The position numbers were made by a program, and so were the translations under genes. A stretch of DNA of 64,000 bases from Rhodothermales bacterium (GTDB lineage: Bacteria; Bacteroidota; Rhodothermia; Rhodothermales; VXPQ01), in contig JAJECT010000012.1 in the NCBI GenBank assembly GCA_022821845.1, positions 67,466 through 131,465 of the forward strand. Reading direction: 5' to 3'. The notes beneath the pieces were generated by a model. That model searched no databases. It was given only the letters and a program-made list of their open reading frames with translations, and was not told where the DNA came from. This document shows positions 63,188 through 64,000 of this stretch, one piece after another (the first letter of the stretch is position 1; each line of letters starts with the position of its first letter).

Positions 63188-64000
63188 ATGACCAAGATCA
63201 ACATCACGAAGACCGAACTGGTTTGGCCAGGTAAGTACAATGAGGACGGTGCGTTCAGGGAAACCCCGCGAGTTAATTTGCCATTCCAAGTGATCGAGAC
63301 AGTCAACGAGAGCCGAGCCACACGCGAAGTCAAGAAGCGTGGTGTTCAGACTTCCATTTTTGATATTTATGAGGGGAATGAAGGGGACTCCTTCGAGGAA
63401 GGGTGGAGGAATAAGCTGATATGGGGTGACAATCTGCTCGTGATGGGGTCGCTGCTGGAGAAGTTTGCGGGAAAAATCGACTTAATTTACATCGACCCGC
63501 CGTTTGCTACGGGGGCAGACTTTTCGTTCAAGGCCCCGGTCGGCGAAGGTAAAAATACTGCATATAAGCAGCAGTCCGTTCTTGAAGAGAGGGCATATCG
63601 TGACACATGGAGGGAAGGTATTGATTCATATCTTACCGAAATGATTCCGCGTATCGAAATCATTCACGAACTTTTGTCTGATAGAGGTGCACTATATTTA
63701 CATCTCGGTGTTCAGGTAAATCATTATATTAGAATTGCTTTAGAAGAAGTATTTGGAAAAGATAACGTTGTTGACGAGATCATTTGGAGCTACGGAACAC
63801 CCTCTGGTGGACGATCAGCTGGAAATAAAACCATAAAGGCACATGAATATATTTTATATGCCACACGAAATTATGGATCACATCAGTATAATAAAACATA
63901 CCTTTCCTATTCCGAAAAATACATAAAAGAGCGGTTCAACCAATGGGATGATGATGGTCGGCAATATAGGGTTCGGACCCGAGGCGGTGGTGTCGTTGAC
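63188..64000 (+). CDS. Type III-like adenine-specific DNA methyltransferase (3' end outside window)
   Basis: 271 residues are visible from the ATG at 63188; the frame is open at the window edge. YIDPPFATGADFSF is the N6-adenine catalytic motif IV (DPPF). WRNKLIWGDNLLVMGSLLEKF is the start of the type III Mod/N6_N4-methylase core, and GALYLHLGVQVNHYIRIALEE is motif VIII-like. The order of motifs (catalytic first) is the beta class; the SAM-binding motif FxGxG would lie beyond the edge. It starts 84 bases after the sacsin-like gene, same strand. Confidence 0.9.
   Translation, partial: MTKINITKTELVWPGKYNEDGAFRETPRVNLPFQVIETVNESRATREVKKRGVQTSIFDIYEGNEGDSFEEGWRNKLIWGDNLLVMGSLLEKFAGKIDLIYIDPPFATGADFSFKAPVGEGKNTAYKQQSVLEERAYRDTWREGIDSYLTEMIPRIEIIHELLSDRGALYLHLGVQVNHYIRIALEEVFGKDNVVDEIIWSYGTPSGGRSAGNKTIKAHEYILYATRNYGSHQYNKTYLSYSEKYIKERFNQWDDDGRQYRVRTRGGGVVD

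Overview
The window is 64 kb of a GC-rich bacterial chromosome, most likely from a Bacteroidota-related lineage of the Rhodothermota type. The evidence is a TonB-dependent receptor with a carboxypeptidase-regulatory-like N-terminus, a FadL/OmpP1-type porin, few Shine-Dalgarno sequences before core genes, a PVC-type dehydrogenase fusion, an archaeal/eukaryotic-type ProS and a squalene-synthase-type prenyl synthase. The taxonomic call is inference. No rRNA and no CRISPR array were seen.

Layout. Positions 1-9.5 kb hold a plus-strand carbohydrate-use cluster: the end of a RhaT-like sugar symporter, a formylglycine-enzyme-fold secreted protein without catalytic cysteines, a TIM-barrel-like secreted protein, a ferritin-like di-iron protein and a 1333-residue PmoA/PVC-dehydrogenase/HEAT/cytochrome c fusion. 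Positions 9.6-11.9 kb hold dnaA on the minus strand and a probable replication origin with a perfect DnaA box and a 55-bp A+T tract. Positions 11.9-22.8 kb hold amt-glnK, a sugar dehydrogenase, an aldo/keto reductase, a JAMM protease next to a MoaD-MoeB-rhodanese fusion, tRNA-Lys and tRNA-Leu, a pyrophosphatase-like gene, aspS and a sodium:solute symporter. Positions 23-29 kb hold a TolC/MFP/RND efflux operon. Positions 29-33.5 kb hold an MpaB-type oxygenase, a squalene/phytoene synthase and a coupled AAA ATPase plus TOPRIM-like pair that may be a defence module. Positions 33.5-44.1 kb hold FadL, a repeat-rich lipoprotein, proS, a 254-bp MITE-like element, a TonB receptor and ccmF. Positions 44.1-51.8 kb hold a Tro/Znu-type metal ABC operon with a candidate operator, an ABC exporter, and the arsenosugar pair (carboxymuconolactone decarboxylase-like gene and arsS).

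From 51.8 kb to the right edge the character changes. GC falls, to roughly 30% around 52.3-53.5 kb, gene remnants appear (IS transposase tail, internally deleted DUF5131 gene, vapC tail), and defence-type genes dominate: a PD-(D/E)XK-like protein, a DUF1883-TIR protein, a translationally coupled ribbon-helix-helix trio, then an apparently single operon of a UvrD-like helicase with a RecB-type nuclease domain, a sacsin-like GHKL ATPase with a DUF3883 domain, and a type III-like adenine methyltransferase cut by the window edge. The 3' end of arsS is repeated in decayed form at 56.9-57.0 kb, just before the helicase operon, so arsS probably marks an integration boundary.

The strongest candidates for something new are the helicase-nuclease/GHKL-DUF3883/methyltransferase operon, the arsS 3'-end duplication bounding the island, the dispersed GGATACTCTGA element with a possible TACA target duplication, the AAA/TOPRIM-like pair, and the fused ubiquitin-like carrier/E1/rhodanese next to its likely JAMM processing protease.
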